DNA of 64,000 bases, taken from contig NZ_MWLQ01000012.1 in assembly GCF_010634855.1 (NCBI RefSeq), positions 60,422 through 124,421 on the forward strand, in the 5' to 3' direction. Positions 61,803 to 64,000 of the stretch are shown here, in pieces (position 1 is the first letter of the stretch; each line of letters starts with the position of its first letter). Position numbers and translations under genes: made by a program. Source of the DNA: Microbacterium sp. B35-30 (GTDB lineage: Bacteria > Actinomycetota > Actinomycetes > Actinomycetales > Microbacteriaceae). The notes beneath the pieces are model-generated. The model was not told the DNA's origin. It did not search any database and was given only the letters and a program-made list of their open reading frames with translations.

Positions 61803-62669
61803 TCAGTGGCCGATCGTGTAGTCCGCCACGACGGGGGAGTGGTCGCTCCAGCGGGTGTCCCACGAAGGTGCGCGCACGACCCGGTAGTCGACCACCCGGG
61901 CGCCGAGCTCCGGCGTCGCGAGGTGGTAGTCGATCCGCCACCCGGCGTCGTTGTCGAACGCGCGTCCGCGCATCGACCACCAGGTGTACGGGCCGTCGAC
62001 GTCGCCGTGGAAGCGGCGTCCGATGTCGACCCAGCCGAGGCCGGGACCTTGAGAGCCGTCGGCACCGGTCACCTCGGCGCCCTTGTCCCCGAAGAAGCGA
62101 TCGAAGTACGCCCGCTCGCGCGGGAGGAAGCCGGCCTTCTTGATGTTGCCCTTCCAGTTGCGGATGTCGAGCTCGCGGTGGCCGACGTTGAGGTCGCCCA
62201 TGACGAGCGCCAGCGGAGACGCGGCCTTGAGCTGCGGCATCCGCTTCTCCATCGCGTCGAGGAAGGCCCACTTCGCGTCCTGCTTGGGCGTGTCGGCCTC
62301 GCCGGTGTGCACGTAGGCGCTCACGACGATGAGCCGCTCGCCGTCGATGTCGAAGTCCGCCTCGATCCAGCGGCCTGCGCTGTCGAGGACTTCGGCTGCG
62401 TCCTCGGCGGCCGGGCCGAGCACGCGGCGCACCTCGATCGAGGGGATGCGGCTGGCCACGGCCACGCCCGCTCGCCCCTTCGAGAGGGCCTCGTCGTTGA
62501 CGATCTCCCAGCCGGGCAGAGCCGCCCGCAGCTCCTCCTCGGTCGCCCGCACCTCCTGCAGGGCCATCACGTCGATGTCGGCGGCATCGAGCCAGTCGAT
62601 CATGCCTTTGCGGGTGGCGGCACGGATTCCGTTGACGTTGACAGAGGCGATGCGAACACGGCGAGACAC
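61803..62669 (-). CDS. xthA: Exodeoxyribonuclease III
   Basis: 288 residues: VNVNGIRAA, DVMALQEV (metal Glu), GDLNVGHRELD and WSDHSPVVADY, the EEP-family active site. AP endonuclease/3'-exonuclease of base-excision repair. GTG at 62669 (VSRRVRIASV) has -10 TAGTCT (62677-62682) 7 bases upstream, so the leaderless start is preferred over a longer GTG-initiated form at 62699. Confidence 0.93.
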   Translation of the reverse strand: MSRRVRIASVNVNGIRAATRKGMIDWLDAADIDVMALQEVRATEEELRAALPGWEIVNDEALSKGRAGVAVASRIPSIEVRRVLGPAAEDAAEVLDSAGRWIEADFDIDGERLIVVSAYVHTGEADTPKQDAKWAFLDAMEKRMPQLKAASPLALVMGDLNVGHRELDIRNWKGNIKKAGFLPRERAYFDRFFGDKGAEVTGADGSQGPGLGWVDIGRRFHGDVDGPYTWWSMRGRAFDNDAGWRIDYHLATPELGARVVDYRVVRAPSWDTRWSDHSPVVADYTIGH

Positions 62670-62699
62670 GACGGCAAGACTATCCGCCACCGCCGACAC

Positions 62700-63965
62700 T
62701 CATTCGAACAGGCTGCCGGCCTTCTTCTTCTGTGCCGGGGGAGTGGCGGCCTCGACCTGGGCCAGCTCCTGCTCCGCGGCGCGTACCGCGCGGTCAGCGG
62801 CGAACAGGCGGTACCACGGCGCGGTCTCGCGCGCCTCCCGCGCGGTGCGCAGGCGCACCCGGGCGGCCACCAGCAGCGCGGCATGCTCCGCCGCGAGCCG
62901 GTCGGCCTCGGTCTGGGGGAGCAGCGGGACCTCGTCGTCCTTCGCCGCGACCGCGACCCATGCGGCCGCGACGAGCATGATGATGCCGATGATGCGGAAC
63001 CACAGGAGCAGACCGACGAAGATCGCGAACGTGGCCAGCAGTGCGTTGGTCGGCGTGTAGACGAACAGCCAGCCCGTGAACAGCTGCAGCACGGTGATTG
63101 CGCCGCCGCCGAGGAGTGCACCGGGCCAGATGCGCCGCCAGGGGAGTTGCGTACCCGTGAGGTACCGGATCAGCCCGGCCAGCGCCGCGCTGAAGATCAC
63201 GAACGAGATCAGGATCGAGCCGACGCTCGTGGTCACTCCCACCCAGCGCGACGCGTTGCCCCATCCGAATAAGGCGAACACCCACTCCAGCGCCCACGTG
63301 CCGAGCGTCGTCGCGGCGAAACCCACCACGAGGGCGAGGGCGAAGACTCCTGCACCGATGAGATCGCGTGCCTTGAGGTAGAAGTAGCTGCGGAGGTCGG
63401 GCGGCAGGCCGAAGATGTCGCGCACCGCGCGGCGCGTGAACGTCACGAAGCCGATGGCAGTCCAGATGAGGGTGCCGAGGGCGATGATGCCGGTGACGCC
63501 GAGCACGCCGGCATTGCTCGTCGCGACCTCGGTGACCTGCGCGGGGGTGAACAGCCCCTCGTCGCTGATCAGGCCCGGGATATAGCTGTTGATGAGGTTG
63601 ATGAGCCCGGCGACGGCCTCCGAGCTTCCGCCCAGCCACAGCCCGGTGGCGGCGAACGCCACGTAGATCGCGGCGAACGTCGCGAACAGCGCCTGGTAGC
63701 TCACGCCCGCGGCGAGCAGGAACCCGTTGTGCTGCAGGAAGTGACGCCACACCCGCACCGGGAACCACGCGAGGGTGCGCTGGGTGATCGCCGTCGCCCG
63801 GCTGATCGGCTGGTCGAAGCGCTCTCGCAGACTCTCCTGCGTCGCCTCCCAGCGGGCGCGGAGAGACTCCTCCTCCCGCTGCGCGGCATCCGCCTGGTCG
63901 CGGGCCTCTTCGTGGCCCTGAGCGCGAGTGGGGTCTCGGCCGTCGGAGTCGTTCCGTTCGGTCAC
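62700..63965 (-). CDS. YihY/virulence factor BrkB-family membrane protein
   Basis: 421 residues. An acidic/basic cytoplasmic N-terminus (about 1-60), the YihY core with six transmembrane helices (about 70-335, beginning VRVWRHFLQHNGFLLAAGVSYQALF) and a charged C-terminal tail (about 340-421) ending AQKKKAGSLFE. Function in bacteria is uncertain. GTG at 63965 has -10 TAGTGT (63973-63978) 7 bases upstream, so a leaderless start is likely. Confidence 0.88.
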   Translation of the reverse strand: MTERNDSDGRDPTRAQGHEEARDQADAAQREEESLRARWEATQESLRERFDQPISRATAITQRTLAWFPVRVWRHFLQHNGFLLAAGVSYQALFATFAAIYVAFAATGLWLGGSSEAVAGLINLINSYIPGLISDEGLFTPAQVTEVATSNAGVLGVTGIIALGTLIWTAIGFVTFTRRAVRDIFGLPPDLRSYFYLKARDLIGAGVFALALVVGFAATTLGTWALEWVFALFGWGNASRWVGVTTSVGSILISFVIFSAALAGLIRYLTGTQLPWRRIWPGALLGGGAITVLQLFTGWLFVYTPTNALLATFAIFVGLLLWFRIIGIIMLVAAAWVAVAAKDDEVPLLPQTEADRLAAEHAALLVAARVRLRTAREARETAPWYRLFAADRAVRAAEQELAQVEAATPPAQKKKAGSLFE

Positions 63966-64000
63966 GGAAGTCACACTATCGACAGACGGATGCCGCATCG

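Overview
The window is about 70% GC and densely coded. It shows many 4-base ATGA/GTGA overlaps inside operons, many leaderless-looking starts (a TANNNT box 6-7 bases before ATG/GTG), the codon and motif habits of a high-GC actinobacterium, and terminators built on a GCGGATGCC stem. Together with pckG (GTP type), a RamB/ScfR regulator and an FMN-riboswitch rib operon, this points to Microbacteriaceae, most likely Microbacterium or a close relative. That assignment is inference from style and gene content. No rRNA, tRNA, IS element, prophage or CRISPR array was seen.

Layout. 1-5 kb: a truncated upstream gene, an IclR regulator with a twin operator, a divergent 3-hydroxybenzoate 4-monooxygenase (mobA) and a succinate-semialdehyde dehydrogenase. 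5-11 kb: single genes (HAD phosphatase, GyrI-like protein, alpha/beta hydrolase, aldo/keto reductase with a divergent XRE regulator, nucleotidyltransferase, DUF1269 protein). 11-15 kb: ABC-2 exporter plus DesK/LuxR two-component operon. 15-17 kb: a small zinc ribbon and a membrane-anchored protein with a binding-protein-like domain and a VWA domain. 17-19.7 kb: autoregulated ArsR operon, and a DoxX/HxlR divergent pair resembling the catD-catR arrangement of Bacillus. 19.7-21 kb: AlkZ-type glycosylase. 21-32 kb: two secreted tandem beta-propeller paralogs, a sugar ABC transporter operon without ATPase (SBP, two permeases, hydroxyacid dehydrogenase, ROK kinase) and a hybrid DeoR-HTH/LacI-sensor regulator, all joined by a shared AACGCACAAA box. 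32-36 kb: RamB-like regulator divergent from pckG. 36-43 kb: ABC exporter with its HTH repressor, a NodIJ-like ABC-2 exporter, an MHS transporter and a membrane protein. 43.5-47.3 kb: FMN riboswitch-ribD-ribE-ribBA-ribH. 47-51.6 kb: glpD-glpK-GntR. 51.8-59 kb: a 1979-residue secreted LamG/metallophosphoesterase/CBM5 protein translationally coupled to a HupE/UreJ-like membrane protein. 59-64 kb: Nei/Fpg glycosylase, GNAT, trpS, exonuclease III, YihY/BrkB.

The strongest candidate for an undescribed system is the 20.9-32.3 kb region. Three exact copies and one 9/10 copy of the same box lie upstream of the propeller pair, the transporter operon and the regulator gene. This suggests one regulon for extracellular capture or processing of an unidentified glycan, its uptake and its first metabolic steps. 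Several other promoters carry unusually clean twin or perfect palindromes that overlap recognisable -35/-10 boxes, so autoregulatory circuits are readable directly from the DNA.
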